Part shown: positions 5,904-6,065 of the stretch, one piece after another | Layout of the letters: each line of letters starts with the position of its first letter | How positions within the stretch are numbered: the stretch's first letter is position 1 | Origin: Planctomycetota bacterium | GTDB taxonomy: Bacteria > Planctomycetota > Phycisphaerae > WQYP01 | Assembly: GCA_021828935.1 (NCBI GenBank) | Contig: JAJZCU010000146.1 | Coordinates: forward strand, 1 to 6,065 | Length of the DNA stretch: 6,065 nt | Reading direction: 5' to 3' | The notes under the pieces: generated by a model | Told to the model about the DNA's origin: nothing | Seen by the model: only the letters and a program-made list of their open reading frames with translations | Databases searched by the model: none | Translations under genes and position numbers: made by a program

Positions 5904-6065
5904 GTTTCGCGTCGGCGCCGAGGCGGCGGTATTTTTCCACCGCATTATGAACCCCACGCTGCAGGGGCAGCGGTTCGACGCCGATGGGACATTCGTGAAG
6001 AAATTTCTACCGGCTCTGGAGAATGTTCCCAAGGCATTTGTGCATGAGCCGTGGCGTATGCCCAG
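5857..6065 (+). pseudogene. C-terminal fragment of a DNA photolyase, probable remnant
   Basis: The frame opens after a TGA at 5854-5856 and runs off the right edge. From about 5911 it reads VGAEAAVFFHRIMNPTLQGQ and continues as RFDADGTFVKKFLPALENVP and KAFVHEPWRMP. This matches the part of class I CPD photolyases written in E. coli PhrB as TDAAPYFRIFNP...QGEKFD..G.FI..WLPEL..VP...VHEPW, the FAD-binding C-terminal domain. Working enzymes carry some 350 further residues before this point, including an N-W-x-W segment just upstream. None of that is found in any frame here. An ATG at 5947 exists but has no ribosome-binding site. The extra histidine in FFHRIM is unlike the usual YFRIF. The likely reading is a gene truncated at its 5' end by rearrangement; an assembly join is the alternative. 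The homology is clear; the broken status depends on sequence beyond the window. Confidence 0.65.

Overview
The window is GC-rich and carries parts or all of five genes. The combination suggests a member of the Planctomycetota, perhaps Phycisphaerae: a large secreted S55 (SpoIVB-type) peptidase homologue beside a secreted beta-propeller protein, with an unusual N-terminus (MHYPHK) on ribosomal protein bL34. This placement is an inference from protein flavour and gene pairing. No rRNA or other phylogenetic marker beyond bL34 is present.

Layout. Positions 1-738 (+) hold the 3' part of a short-chain dehydrogenase/reductase gene that enters from the left edge. It converges on rpmH (828-962, -), a 44-residue bL34 gene with a GTG start. 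A perfect palindrome at 784-803 lies between them and probably ends transcription from one or both sides. No rnpA follows rpmH, although the two genes are adjacent in many bacteria. After a 128-base gap come two large minus-strand genes that read as one unit: the S55-type protein (3580-5628) is upstream and the propeller/fibronectin-like protein (1091-3481) is 98 bases downstream. Both begin with signal peptides, so they should act outside the cytoplasmic membrane. The S55 protein keeps the GMSGSP serine and a GHNFF histidine, but in the reverse order to Bacillus SpoIVB. The propeller protein has seven recognisable blades with a Pro/Lys-rich insert of about 125 residues inside blade 5.

The right end (about 5629-5910) is a structured non-coding stretch with three clean hairpins. 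One is followed by a T-run on the minus strand, directly upstream of the S55 gene. The window ends in a plus-strand open frame (about 5857-6065) that matches only the flavin-side C-terminal part of DNA photolyases. The upstream core of that enzyme is missing from every frame, so I read it as a gene remnant.

The strongest candidate for something under-described is the two-gene exported module: a permuted S55 peptidase homologue plus a split propeller with C-terminal beta-sandwich domains, preceded by a structured leader. I see no CRISPR array, tRNA, rRNA or insertion sequence.
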